Shown: in pieces, positions 24,672-33,585 of the stretch | Position numbering within the stretch: the first letter of the stretch is position 1 | How the letters are laid out: each line of letters opens with the position of its first letter | Assembly: GCA_947066105.1 (NCBI GenBank) | Contig: CAMSYM010000009.1 | Span: 1 to 64,000, forward strand | Source of the DNA: an uncultured Clostridia bacterium | GTDB lineage: Bacteria; Bacillota; Clostridia; Christensenellales; Pumilibacteraceae | Direction of reading: 5' to 3' | DNA: 64,000 nt | The notes under the pieces: model-generated | What the model was told of the DNA's origin: nothing | Databases searched by the model: none | Seen by the model: the letters and a program-made list of their open reading frames with translations, nothing else | Translations under genes and position numbers: made by a program

Positions 24672-25829
24672 CTAATCGGTCATTATGAAATTCGTCCAAA
24701 ACCGCAGGTCGAGTATACAGTCGCAAACGCCCAATATCGACGTCGCGAACAGCGCTATCGGAAACAGTACCGCCGTCACGCCGACGACCGCAACGACTAC
24801 CGTCGCCGCCGTTCTCGCCCTGCCCTTGAACAGCGACGCGAAAAAGGCGAGCAACGTAAAGCACCCGAACGCCGACGGCAGAGTGACGAACGCATGCATG
24901 ACCGTGGACGACAAAAAATCGTAACCGCCGACAAAGCTCAAAATCATCGCCGTCAATGCGGCGGGCAACAGGCACGCCCACAAATACGAACGCGGAACGC
25001 GCATTGCGGCGACGGGCGTTTTTTCCACCCGCACTCCGCCGAGCGCGCGCGTGCTCAACGCTATTTCCGCGTCCGTCGTGCCGTCGTCGTAACAGCTCGC
25101 GGTGCGGCGGTTTACGATTACAGCGACAAAATATCCGACCGCGCCCGCAATCGCGCCGTAATGTATGCAGTAGTACCATATATAATATCCGAACTCGTCG
25201 CCCGCCCACTCCGAAAAAGCCGACGCCGCGGCGAGCGCATAGCCGTCGTCCTGCGGTTCGAGCTTTATCTCGTTAGGCGCAAGCTCGGCGTGCTCGTAAT
25301 AATCGCGCGCAAAAAACGATATCACGGGATCGGCGCGTTCGTCGAGCACGTACTTGGCGGCGATCTCCGATACGGGCACGCCTTCGGCAAGCCTGACTAC
25401 GCCGACGCCCGCAAGCGCGCCTATCGCCGCAAACACCGCGGCGCATGCGGCGCACGCGAGATACGGCGAGAGCTGACACGAAAGCACCAACCCGACAAAG
25501 CCGAATACGAGCGCGCAAAAATACACCGCCGTCAAAATATCGTAATTGAGCGTGAGCGAAACAAGCCCGTAAACGCACAGGCACGCAAACGGGAAATATA
25601 TCCCGAACCGTCGGTAAAACACGTATAACAACGGCAAGATCGCAGGCAATAACCAGATCGCGGTCGACGGCATCGCGCCCACCATCGTAAAAAGACAGGG
25701 CAATATAGCGTACGATAAAAGCTCGTACACCGAAGTCTTGCGCGGCGGTATGCGCCTTTGCCTGACGCGCTCGCCGTTTTGTCCGTCGCCGAAAGCGGCG
25801 CGCAACGATTGCGAAAATTTATTGCTCAC
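24672..25829 (-). CDS. Polytopic membrane protein, YybS/DUF2232-like
   Basis: A 385-residue protein with about eight TM helices. Five lie in residues 35-145, the next in 210-235, and the last ones in 285-380. The layout resembles the DUF2232 (YybS) family of uncertain function, but I cannot confirm membership. The start is a GTG at 25829 with no ribosome binding site. A good promoter ends 7 nt upstream, so the mRNA is probably leaderless. The gene is monocistronic with its own terminator. Confidence 0.6.
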   Translation of the reverse strand: MSNKFSQSLRAAFGDGQNGERVRQRRIPPRKTSVYELLSYAILPCLFTMVGAMPSTAIWLLPAILPLLYVFYRRFGIYFPFACLCVYGLVSLTLNYDILTAVYFCALVFGFVGLVLSCQLSPYLACAACAAVFAAIGALAGVGVVRLAEGVPVSEIAAKYVLDERADPVISFFARDYYEHAELAPNEIKLEPQDDGYALAAASAFSEWAGDEFGYYIWYYCIHYGAIAGAVGYFVAVIVNRRTASCYDDGTTDAEIALSTRALGGVRVEKTPVAAMRVPRSYLWACLLPAALTAMILSFVGGYDFLSSTVMHAFVTLPSAFGCFTLLAFFASLFKGRARTAATVVVAVVGVTAVLFPIALFATSILGVCDCILDLRFWTNFIMTD

Positions 25830-25835
25830 TCTACG

Positions 25836-25864
25836 ATTTTACCACAAACACAGTCGCAAATCAA
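25836..25864 (-). promoter_or_regulatory. Promoter predicting a leaderless mRNA
   Basis: TTGATT (25864-25859), a 17-bp spacer and TAAAAT (25841-25836). Only 6 nt separate the -10 from the GTG start at 25829, so transcription should begin at or next to the start codon. Confidence 0.65.
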
Positions 25865-25912
25865 GAGTATTGCCGCGCGTCGACAAACGCCGTGCGCAAA
25901 ATTTCCGCATAT

Positions 25913-25943
25913 GCAAAAGCCGCGCAAACGTTTACGCGGCTTT
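25913..25943 (-). terminator. Terminator of the InlB-repeat lipoprotein gene
   Basis: AAGCCGCG pairs with CGCGGCTT around a TAAACGTTTG loop, with TTTT following on the - strand, directly after the stop at 25949. Confidence 0.75.
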
Positions 25944-25948
25944 AAGCT

Positions 25949-27487
25949 TTATTCGCTATCGGTCGTAGAACAAGGTTTAACGCGGATATACTCGGTATGC
26001 CCGCCCTTCAACGCGGTGACCTTGATAGTTATTTCGCGCGTTATCGCTTTGGACACCGTGACCTCCTTACTGCCGACAAAGTCCTGCACTTCTATATTTT
26101 CGCCGTCCTGCTTGTCGACAAGCTCGACAGTGAACTCCTTATTTTCCGCAGTCGCCGCCGACGGGGTCGCGCTCACGGATATATAGTACGTGCCTAACGC
26201 GTTATTATCCAAGCGTCGGAACGTCGTCACCTTGACGCCGTTCTCGACAGACGCGCCTTCGCGCAAAAGATCTCTGTTCCCCGTAAACGTAAAGCCGTCG
26301 ACGACAAGATCTTCCATCCGCACTTCGGCATGATACAGCTCCGTATGCTCGGTTATGGGCGCGACGCCGTTCGCATCGAACGGCACCTCGTTTCGCATTT
26401 CTTTGTCATAATAATAAGTTTGTTTATCGGTGATCTGTTTGAACGAATCGCCGTAGATCGCCTTGTCCATCTCCGACTTGTTAAGCTCGGTCACCATCAC
26501 GTTACTGCCGTCGACGCGCAACTGCCATTTTTGAACGTACGCGCTTTCGTCCTGCGGCTTCGGAACTTGCGGGATGTTTTCGTCGCCGTCGTAATAGAAT
26601 TCGATAGTGCGGTACGGCTCCGATATCGCGATCTGCTCCACCTTGGCGATACGCTTGTTCGCTACCGTAAACTTAAAGATCTTGCCCGCGTCGAAATACA
26701 CCCACGGATCGTTTTCCGCGCTCCAATTAAGCTTTATGCCGCTGTCGTTCCTTAGATAAGCGATCGTAAACGTATCGCCGTCGCGAACGAACGAGCATTG
26801 CGCCGCGCCTATCGTTTTATACATGGCGAGCGGCGCAAAAACCGAATAAAAGCCTTTTACGTTATAATTGACGGTATTGGCGATCCGAGTATACAAGAAC
26901 TCGGCGGCGGTATCGGGCTGTTTTTCTTGCAGCTTGGTTTTTTCGGAGTCGGCGTCCGTATAATAAAACGCTCCGTCTTTATAGTACCTGCCGCTCGCTT
27001 CGCGCGCGCCCGACGTTATCGATCCGTTATCGAGCGTAAGCGTTACGTCGACGACGTTGTAATTGGACGACGAAAACCTGACCGCACCCGTATCGTGCGC
27101 CGCCACAGCGGTTTTTCGCGTGTTTTGCACGGCGTTCGTAAGCAATTCCGCGTCGGTATAGTCGCGCCACTTAGCATAAAACGTCATGTCTTTGTCCGCT
27201 ACGAATTTAAGTCCGACCTTGTTGAGCAACGCTTTATCGGAATGCCAGCCGTCGAAAACCCGATCTTCCTTTTCCGTCGTTTTGCCGTCGAGCAACTCTT
27301 CGAGGCTGACGGGCTTATCCGACGTTACCGACGGTATGGGCGTGCCGCCGTTGGTTTCAAACGTGACTGTAAACGTCGTCGGCTCTTTGGGCGGCGGTGA
27401 GATCGGCTCGCCGCAAGCGACAAAACCGAGTGCGCACAGCGCGGCGCAAATCGACAACGACACGATACGCAACAGCTTGTTTTTCAT
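25949..27487 (-). CDS. Lipoprotein with an InlB B-repeat-like domain
   Basis: A 512-residue predicted lipoprotein with lipobox LGFVACG (Cys near residue 25). Residues about 37-110 match the Listeria-Bacteroides B-repeat: TVTFETNGGTPIP, VFDGWHSDK and MTFYAKW, a beta-grasp-like surface module. The remaining 400 residues are beta-rich with no recognised domain. The ATG at 27487 has GGAGG upstream. It is monocistronic. The exported location is well supported; the ligand is unknown. Confidence 0.85.
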   Translation of the reverse strand: MKNKLLRIVSLSICAALCALGFVACGEPISPPPKEPTTFTVTFETNGGTPIPSVTSDKPVSLEELLDGKTTEKEDRVFDGWHSDKALLNKVGLKFVADKDMTFYAKWRDYTDAELLTNAVQNTRKTAVAAHDTGAVRFSSSNYNVVDVTLTLDNGSITSGAREASGRYYKDGAFYYTDADSEKTKLQEKQPDTAAEFLYTRIANTVNYNVKGFYSVFAPLAMYKTIGAAQCSFVRDGDTFTIAYLRNDSGIKLNWSAENDPWVYFDAGKIFKFTVANKRIAKVEQIAISEPYRTIEFYYDGDENIPQVPKPQDESAYVQKWQLRVDGSNVMVTELNKSEMDKAIYGDSFKQITDKQTYYYDKEMRNEVPFDANGVAPITEHTELYHAEVRMEDLVVDGFTFTGNRDLLREGASVENGVKVTTFRRLDNNALGTYYISVSATPSAATAENKEFTVELVDKQDGENIEVQDFVGSKEVTVSKAITREITIKVTALKGGHTEYIRVKPCSTTDSE

Positions 27488-27688
27488 AAAATACCTCCGC
27501 ACGGATACAATATTTTGACAGTAAATCTGCCTGTATAAAGTTTATATCACAATCGTATCACAATCGCAACAAAAAATCAAGCGTATAGAGATTTGTACAT
27601 ACCGCAAACATAAATCGCCGCGCCGCACAGTATAATAAACGGTAAATCGGCAATACTATCGATAAACCTATTTTCAAGGAGCTTTACT

Positions 27689-27991
27689 ATGTACGATCTC
27701 AAATGCGGACAAAAAGATTGCAAATACAATCACGGCTACTGCTGTTGCGCCAAGGACATCGCCGTTTCGAGCGGCACGTCCTGCACTACGTACGAGCCTG
27801 TCGTCAAACAGCAAAACGTAAATACCGAAAGCGCGGCGGAGTTTTCCAAGCCCGACCACTCGGTGGATACCGACGTATGCTGTAACGCGCCCTGTCTGTT
27901 CAACCGCTCGGCAAAGTGCATAGCCAACGGCATAACCGTTTCCACCGCCGACGACGGCACGGCGGAATGCCTGACATTCATCAAAAAATGA
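27689..27991 (+). CDS. Cysteine-rich DUF1540 protein
   Basis: A 100-residue protein with two DUF1540-type motifs. The first is residues 4-35 (LKCGQKDCKYN, then C and SCTTY) and the second is residues 62-97 (DVCCNAPCLFN, then KCIANGI and ECLTF). Its 12 Cys suggest metal binding, but this is inference; the family function is unknown. DUF1540 proteins are common in Clostridia. The ATG at 27689 has AAGGAG upstream. It is a single gene ending at the hairpin 28029-28081. Confidence 0.85.
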   Translation: MYDLKCGQKDCKYNHGYCCCAKDIAVSSGTSCTTYEPVVKQQNVNTESAAEFSKPDHSVDTDVCCNAPCLFNRSAKCIANGITVSTADDGTAECLTFIKK

Positions 27992-28028
27992 GTACGCGTC
28001 GCCGTCGCGCCGCAAAATACCGACACAT

Positions 28029-28081
28029 AAAAACCGACCCCGTCAAAGCGTTTGACCTTAAACGGGGTCGGTTTTGTTTTT
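28029..28081. terminator. Bidirectional terminator between DUF1540 and ade
   Basis: AAACCGACCCCGT pairs perfectly with ACGGGGTCGGTTT, with T-runs on both strands. Confidence 0.88.
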
Positions 28082-28099
28082 AATTCGAGCGCGAGCGCG

Positions 28100-29758
28100 T
28101 CAACCTTTATACAGATAATCCCATTTATTGACGCTGAACAAGCCTTTATGGTTGAGCTTGACGTCGGGAATGACTATAAGCGTCAAAAACGACAACAGCA
28201 TGAACGGCTCGATATTTTTGTTGTAGTCCATTTGTTCGAGCGCGGCAAAAAGCGCGGCGCGCGTTTCGATGGCTTTGTCGGCGGGAAGATCGGTCATGAG
28301 CCCCGCTATTTCGAGCGGGAGCTTGCCTATGAGCTTACCGTTTTTGACGACCGCAAGCCCGCCGTCCTCGCCCAAGCTGTTTACGGCGAGCAACATGTCC
28401 TTCGCATTGTCGCCGAGCGCGGTTATGTTGTGCGCGTCGTGTCCCACCGTTTGCGCTATCGCGCCGCCTTTAAGGTTAAAGCCTTGAACGTAGCAGTGAC
28501 CTATATCCCCGCTCGCATCGTGCCGCTCGATACTGCACATAAGATCCAGCCCGTCGCGCGTTGTCGCCGTCGCCGCTTCGGTGACGACGGTGTCGGGAAA
28601 CACGCGCATTATCGGCATGCCCGCTTTAAACTCGAACTCGAAATCGCGCTCGGTCATCGGCTTTACGCGCACGCTTTTACGCATTCCGTCGCACGGCGCG
28701 GGCTTTACGTCGAACGTCGGTTTTCCGTCCTTTGCCACGAGCTTTCCGCGGTAATAAACGCGCTCGACCGTCTGCGCCGCGTCGTCGCCGCACAGCAAAA
28801 AGTCCGCCGAATAGTCGGGCGCGATCGCGCCGTGACGCTTAACGCCGTACGCTTCGAACGCGTTTAAAGACGCTATCGTTACCGCGTCGATAGGCTCCAA
28901 ACCGCATTGCACGGCGAGCCGTACCGCATTGCCGACCGTGCCGAAATTTTTAAGATCCTCTATATTGCGATCGTCGGTACAGAACAAAAACCTGCGCAGG
29001 TTGCGCTTGTTGACCGCTTTTATAAGCGTTTTGAGATTGCGCGTCTGACTGCCCTCGCGGATAAGCACGTACATGCCCTTGCCCGTCTTTTCGAGCGCTT
29101 CGTCCACGCTCTCGCATTCGTGATCGGTAAGTATGCCGCCGCAAAGATAGGCGTTCAACGCGTTGCCGGAGACCGACGGCGCATGCCCGTCCGTTATCTC
29201 GCACGCTTCGAGCTTTTTCATAACGTCGGGATCGCACCCGACCACGCCGGGAAAATTCATCATCTCGCCCAAGCCGAACAAGCCGAGCTCGTCCACCGCT
29301 TTTTTGACGGCGGCGGCGTCCAGCACGCACCCCGCATGGTCCTCGCCGGTGGCGGGAACGCACGACGGCATCATGAAATGCACGTCGGCGGGAATGCCTT
29401 TAACGTCGTCGATCATGAACTTTATCCCGTCGACGCCGCGCACGTTGGCTATCTCGTGCGGGTCGGCGTTGAACGCCGTCACGCCGCGCGGGATAGCGAG
29501 TTTAAGATACTCGCTCGGACGCACCATCACGGACTCGAAATGCAAATGCGCGTCGTAGAACGACGGAATGACGTATTTGCCCGTGCCGTCGATCTCGACC
29601 TTGCCCGAATACTCGCCCACGCCCGCAATGCGGTCGCCGCAGACCGCCACGTCGCCGCGCACGTATCTGCCGTTAAAAACGTCTGCGACCGTTGCGTTTT
29701 TTATTACGAGATCGGCTTTTGCCCGACCCGCCGCGACTTCTATCAAATTGCTTTTCAT
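28100..29758 (-). CDS. ade: Adenine deaminase
   Basis: A 552-residue amidohydrolase that converts adenine to hypoxanthine and ammonia. It has the metal-binding DAHLHFES motif, the DPHEIANV segment, the MMPSCVPAT loop, DGHAP with a metal-ligand His, and the C-terminal half containing QTVGHDAHN, as in bacterial AdeC. The length is normal. The ATG at 29758 has AAAGGGG upstream. It lies 79 nt after an unknown gene on the same strand. Confidence 0.94.
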   Translation of the reverse strand: MKSNLIEVAAGRAKADLVIKNATVADVFNGRYVRGDVAVCGDRIAGVGEYSGKVEIDGTGKYVIPSFYDAHLHFESVMVRPSEYLKLAIPRGVTAFNADPHEIANVRGVDGIKFMIDDVKGIPADVHFMMPSCVPATGEDHAGCVLDAAAVKKAVDELGLFGLGEMMNFPGVVGCDPDVMKKLEACEITDGHAPSVSGNALNAYLCGGILTDHECESVDEALEKTGKGMYVLIREGSQTRNLKTLIKAVNKRNLRRFLFCTDDRNIEDLKNFGTVGNAVRLAVQCGLEPIDAVTIASLNAFEAYGVKRHGAIAPDYSADFLLCGDDAAQTVERVYYRGKLVAKDGKPTFDVKPAPCDGMRKSVRVKPMTERDFEFEFKAGMPIMRVFPDTVVTEAATATTRDGLDLMCSIERHDASGDIGHCYVQGFNLKGGAIAQTVGHDAHNITALGDNAKDMLLAVNSLGEDGGLAVVKNGKLIGKLPLEIAGLMTDLPADKAIETRAALFAALEQMDYNKNIEPFMLLSFLTLIVIPDVKLNHKGLFSVNKWDYLYKG

Positions 29759-29837
29759 AAATTTACCCCTTTCGGTATAGTTTGACTTTTGTCTGTCGCG
29801 CGCGCATTGCGCGCACGCCGCTCCGCCTTGTCGCCCG

Positions 29838-30785
29838 TCAACCGTTTGCGTCGATGTTTTTTTGCATAAGCTCGGCGAGCTTTAAGTACTTTTCGATAAC
29901 GGGCGAACCGTCCGCAGCTTTGGCGAAGTCTCGGAGATCGCGTATGAGCGCGGGCAACGCCGCGCCGTCGCGGTCGCGAACTATACGCTCGGTGCGCGCC
30001 GCCGCGTTCCAGTTTATAAGCCCGACGCTGTCGGGATAGCACGACAACAACGCAGTCGAATATTCGCACACGAAATCTATATCGCCGTCCGTCATGCGCT
30101 TTTCCAACAGATCGAAAATATGCTTGCGGCGGTAGTCGATAAACGGCTTGTACCAGTTGAGAAGCTTTTGCGCGCCGTCAAGCTCGCTCTCGTCGCCTAT
30201 GAGCATTGACCCGCGCACCGCCATAGCCTGTTCGTAAATCTTTTTGTCGTGCAACAGCTCGAAAAGCTTGTCGTCGAACTCCTCGTCGACAGGCTCGTTG
30301 GTCGCGTCGAGATAAAAATAATACGCATACCACAGCGGACGCAGAGCTTTGAAAAGATTGCACACGCAGTACGCCGCCGCATACAGCGATACGGACGCTA
30401 TGGGCTTGCGGTCGTCGGGCGGGATAATTTCGCTCGCGACCAGCCTGTCGAACAGCGGCGAGCCGTAATCGTACTTGATAAAATACTCGTCGCGCCGCTT
30501 GTACCAACGCCCGCCGCTCGGCAGTACGTCGGACGACGCCGCAGTATGTACGAATTGTGGCGAATCGGGCGTATAGTCGGGATGGCGCGTCGGCTCGATC
30601 AAAAAACAACAGCCGTATTCGAACAGCGTGTTCAACGGGTGCGCCGCATAATCGGAACAGATCGCGCACGCAAAGCAATACAGATCGTACAACAGCGACC
30701 GCTTTTGATCGTAGCCGAGATCGCTGTCGCCTATCGCCTCGAACGTCGGTTCGAATAATTCTTTTACCGTGTCTTTTACGTCCAT
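29838..30785 (-). CDS. Hypothetical protein, about 315 residues
   Basis: A soluble protein of 315 residues with no recognised family. It is helix-rich and rich in Tyr and Asp, with Cys-containing helices (YDLYCFACAICSDY) and a segment with conserved-looking aromatic residues (LRPLWYAYYFYLD). There is no signal peptide. The ATG at 30785 has GAGGAT upstream and a promoter at 30823-30851. It may be cotranscribed with ade, 79 nt downstream, but no function can be inferred. Confidence 0.7.
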   Translation of the reverse strand: MDVKDTVKELFEPTFEAIGDSDLGYDQKRSLLYDLYCFACAICSDYAAHPLNTLFEYGCCFLIEPTRHPDYTPDSPQFVHTAASSDVLPSGGRWYKRRDEYFIKYDYGSPLFDRLVASEIIPPDDRKPIASVSLYAAAYCVCNLFKALRPLWYAYYFYLDATNEPVDEEFDDKLFELLHDKKIYEQAMAVRGSMLIGDESELDGAQKLLNWYKPFIDYRRKHIFDLLEKRMTDGDIDFVCEYSTALLSCYPDSVGLINWNAAARTERIVRDRDGAALPALIRDLRDFAKAADGSPVIEKYLKLAELMQKNIDANG

Positions 30786-30822
30786 GATATCCTCGACGAA
30801 ATTTTTGCGTTTATTCGATAAT

Positions 30823-30851
30823 ATGATAACCCATTTCGCCGCGCAAGTCAA
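30823..30851 (-). promoter_or_regulatory. Promoter of the hypothetical gene upstream of ade
   Basis: TTGACT (30851-30846), a 17-bp spacer and TATCAT (30828-30823). Confidence 0.7.
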
Positions 30852-30995
30852 GTTTAATCGTTTACATGCGAAAATCGCCGCGACGGCATTTTATCGCGGC
30901 TAACGACTCTTATAAAATAAGGATAGAACGGCGCGGCAATACGCGTCGCATTTGTAACGCGACGCTTGTTTATCCGCGACCGTTGTCTACTTTAT

Positions 30996-31274
30996 CTACT
31001 TTGCGCTTTTGACGGTTTCCACGAGCGCGCGCAATTTAGCGAGCGACTGCTCGTCAAGGCTCGGCGCGACGAACCCGACAAACTCGTCCAGCTGTTCGGG
31101 CGAAAACGAGCCGTCCGACCGCGCCGACGATACGGCGCGCATAAGCTCCGACATAAGCTCGCTTTCGGAATAGTCCGCATACTTGGCATAAAGCCCGTCG
31201 GCGGCGTTCGCCGACGCAGAAGCATCGGCGGCGTTTTTGTCGTTTTGCGGTTTAAAATCTCTGATACTGCGCAT
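30996..31274 (-). CDS. Small hypothetical protein, 92 residues
   Basis: The protein begins MRSIRDFKPQ, has an Ala/Asp-rich linker and then a helical module (YSESELMSELMRAV, DGSFSPEQLDEF, LDEQSLAKLRALV). The pattern resembles small conserved Clostridial proteins of unknown role. The ATG at 31274 has no clear ribosome binding site. It is divergent from the 81-residue gene at 31325, with 50 bp between them. Two hairpins follow its stop (30873-30902 and 30942-30964). Confidence 0.65.
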   Translation of the reverse strand: MRSIRDFKPQNDKNAADASASANAADGLYAKYADYSESELMSELMRAVSSARSDGSFSPEQLDEFVGFVAPSLDEQSLAKLRALVETVKSAK

Positions 31275-31324
31275 ATCATATTGTATGACGACGACTACAA
31301 AAAAGTGCGCGAGGAAACTGTAAT

Positions 31325-31570
31325 ATGGACATGAAACAACTGCTCCCGTTCCTGATGAACGGACAGCTCGGCGAACGCGAAAAAGCATTATTGAAGCTGA
31401 CCGAAAACCCCGACCCCGCCGCGCTCGGCAGTCTTTTGACGGAAATGTACGCCAAAAACAAAACGCCGCGAATAGATACATACGCGACGCTGAAACGCAT
31501 CATCCCCGCGCAAACGCTCGGAATGATGATAAAATATTTCGACGGCAAAAAACGCGACCGCCGCAGATAA
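31325..31570 (+). CDS. Small hypothetical protein, 81 residues
   Basis: A short, basic, helical protein starting MDMKQLLPFL and ending KKRDRRR. There is no TM helix or signal peptide. The ATG at 31325 has GAGGAAA upstream, which supports translation. It is divergently paired with the 92-residue gene at 30996-31274 and convergent with the RadC-like gene (26-bp gap). Function unknown. Confidence 0.65.
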   Translation: MDMKQLLPFLMNGQLGEREKALLKLTENPDPAALGSLLTEMYAKNKTPRIDTYATLKRIIPAQTLGMMIKYFDGKKRDRRR

Positions 31571-31596
31571 ATAAAACGTTTTGCCCCGCCCCGTCG

Positions 31597-32235
31597 CTAA
31601 ACTTCGACGGTGCGTTGCGGGTCGCCCGTCGCGTTTTCGACGCGCTTGCCGTCATAAAATTGCATGCGCCCTATAAATTCCACGCCGAGTATGCCGAGCA
31701 CGTCTTTTAGCCTTGCGACGGTCTGCGCAAGCTCGGCGTTATGCGCCGCGGAACGCTCGGCGCATTTTGGCGCATGCGCTATCCATACGAATTTTTGAGC
31801 GTCGTGTCTGCACGCGCCCGCGACAGCCGCGCGTATAAGCTCGCTTTCGGGCAAACGCTCGGCGCATATCGGCGCGCCGTCGCGATCGAGATACAGCGCA
31901 ACGTCTATCGCGTAAGGCTCGCTCGCAATCATCGCCGCCGCAAACCCGTCGAGCGCAGGCAGTTCCGTAAGATCGCGCGGCAATGCGTTAAGCGCGGTGC
32001 GGCGTTTCAACGGATATACGACGTTGAAAAAAGTCGCGACGCGATCGGTGATACCGTGTACGCTCGTCAATTCCTCGTGCGTCGCGGAAAACACGCCGCG
32101 CGCGTCGCCGAACCGCTCGATGAGCCGCTCCGCCAGTTCGTCGCGCTCGCGCCCGTACAAAGCTTTGAGCATAAACTTTAAAGTATTGAAATCGCCGCAC
32201 GGAACGTCGGGCGGCTTGATATTTTTTCGCGACAC
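31597..32235 (-). CDS. RadC-like protein with a degenerate JAB domain
   Basis: A 212-residue protein. The N-terminus (GDFNTLKFMLKALYGRERDELAERL, then FGDARGVFSATHEELTSVHGI) matches the helix-hairpin-helix part of RadC/UPF0758. The C-terminal MPN/JAB1-like region is recognisable, but the zinc motif HxH...SxxD is not: the equivalent stretch reads WIAHAPKCAERSAAHN. Metal-dependent hydrolase activity is therefore doubtful. The start is a GTG at 32235 with GGGG upstream. RadC proteins have no settled function. Confidence 0.65.
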   Translation of the reverse strand: MSRKNIKPPDVPCGDFNTLKFMLKALYGRERDELAERLIERFGDARGVFSATHEELTSVHGITDRVATFFNVVYPLKRRTALNALPRDLTELPALDGFAAAMIASEPYAIDVALYLDRDGAPICAERLPESELIRAAVAGACRHDAQKFVWIAHAPKCAERSAAHNAELAQTVARLKDVLGILGVEFIGRMQFYDGKRVENATGDPQRTVEV

Positions 32236-32370
32236 AGTCGATCCCCGATAAATAATTTATACCGCTATTATACCCCCGCGCTGTTGCCGCAGTCAACGGT
32301 TTACACATTTTTTGCACAAAAAAATTCAACCACGATTGTGATTCTTTAAGACATTTGTATACATATGCGA

Positions 32371-32376
32371 TATAAT
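32371..32376 (+). promoter_or_regulatory. -10 box of the small HTH gene
   Basis: A perfect TATAAT 35 bp upstream of the ATG at 32412. The -35 (AAGACA, 17-18 bp upstream) is poor, so activation by a factor is possible. Confidence 0.45.
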
Positions 32377-32411
32377 CTATATATTACCACTACGGTCACA
32401 GGGAGAAACAC

Positions 32412-32633
32412 ATGCCGAAAGTGATCATAAAATTCAAAAAGCAGAACTTAAACGAATATTTAAAGCTCAACAAATTGAGCAGATCGCGGTTTTGCAAGCT
32501 GTGCGGTATAAGCCCGCAAACGCTGCGCAAATTCGAGAGCGGCAAAAGCCTACGCTTAAAAACGTTGGCAAAGCTGATCTGTTTCACAAAAAAACCGCTC
32601 GATTTTTTTATCGATCACACTGTCATCGATTGA
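32412..32633 (+). CDS. Small helix-turn-helix (XRE/Cro-like) regulator
   Basis: A 73-residue protein made of little more than one HTH: LSRSRFCKLCGISPQTLRKFESGKSLRLKTLAKL. This is the minimal Cro/C1 fold and should bind DNA as a dimer. The ATG at 32412 has GGGAGAA upstream. Its last 11 nt overlap the 3' end of the convergent ABC permease gene, so antisense effects between them are possible. The target is unknown. Confidence 0.8.
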   Translation: MPKVIIKFKKQNLNEYLKLNKLSRSRFCKLCGISPQTLRKFESGKSLRLKTLAKLICFTKKPLDFFIDHTVID

Positions 32634-33573
32634 TCGCCGACGCTCGAAGATGTCTTTTTTTCTTGCGCGATCTCGCCGTATTGAGCAATACGAACACGCC
32701 GACGAGCGCAAGCGTAGAACATATAACAACGACGTACATTGCCCAAACGGGAACGGTCGTTCCGAAAAAGCTCATCTTTGCGTCGAGCGCGAACATCACT
32801 TCTTCGACTATATCGGCGGGCATGCCCGCGTCGGCGAACCCGCTCGCATAACCGAGCATAAAGTGCGAGCGCAACAGCCCCGTGCAATACGTCCAAGGCA
32901 AGCACATGACGGTGTCCGCAATGCCGCGCGAAAACTGCGAAATGGGATAATACGCGCCGCAAATAAATCCGTATACAGCCGACACGATAGTGCATACCGC
33001 GCTCATAGCGCCGCGGCTTTTAAGGAAGTAACACACCACCGACGACAACGCCGTGCCGAACAGCGACACGAGCAACACGTCGAGCATTATCGCAAAAACG
33101 TCGAGAACCGACAAGCTCCAACCCATGGCTGCGATATAGCAAAATCCGACGAGCATTGCGACATAGCATATTGCGACCGTGACTGTCGCCGTTGCGAAGT
33201 AATATCCCAAAACCAGCACTTTGCCTTTTGCGGGCGTAACGGCAAGATCGGCGCGCACGCCCGTTATTCGGTCGTCGACCATAGTCATATTGGCTATAAA
33301 CGCCACGGTAACGCAAGACACCGCGAGTATGCTCGATATTTCGTACGCCGCGATGTATCCGTTCATAAGCTTGTCGCTCAATACGAACTCCGCAGGCAGG
33401 CTGCCCGTGAACGAGCTTTTAAGCACGTTATGCAAAAACACCACGTACAAAAACATTATGATCAGCGGCGCTATGAGCGCCGAGATAAGCATGCCCTTAT
33501 CTTTAAAAAACAGTTTTATATTGCGCGCGGTAAACGCCGCGGTCTGCCTTATTGCGTTGTCGCTTCCTTTCAT
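32623..33573 (-). CDS. ABC-2 type transporter permease
   Basis: A 316-residue permease with about six TM helices: one near residue 30, a large external loop to about 75, and the rest between 80 and 300. The layout is that of ABC-2 exporters of drugs, lipids or polysaccharide. The C-terminus is basic (RSRKKKRHLR). It lies 12 nt after the ATPase gene and forms an exporter with it. The substrate is unknown. Confidence 0.88.
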   Translation of the reverse strand: MKGSDNAIRQTAAFTARNIKLFFKDKGMLISALIAPLIIMFLYVVFLHNVLKSSFTGSLPAEFVLSDKLMNGYIAAYEISSILAVSCVTVAFIANMTMVDDRITGVRADLAVTPAKGKVLVLGYYFATATVTVAICYVAMLVGFCYIAAMGWSLSVLDVFAIMLDVLLVSLFGTALSSVVCYFLKSRGAMSAVCTIVSAVYGFICGAYYPISQFSRGIADTVMCLPWTYCTGLLRSHFMLGYASGFADAGMPADIVEEVMFALDAKMSFFGTTVPVWAMYVVVICSTLALVGVFVLLNTARSRKKKRHLRASAINR

Positions 33574-33585
33574 TATATATATCTC

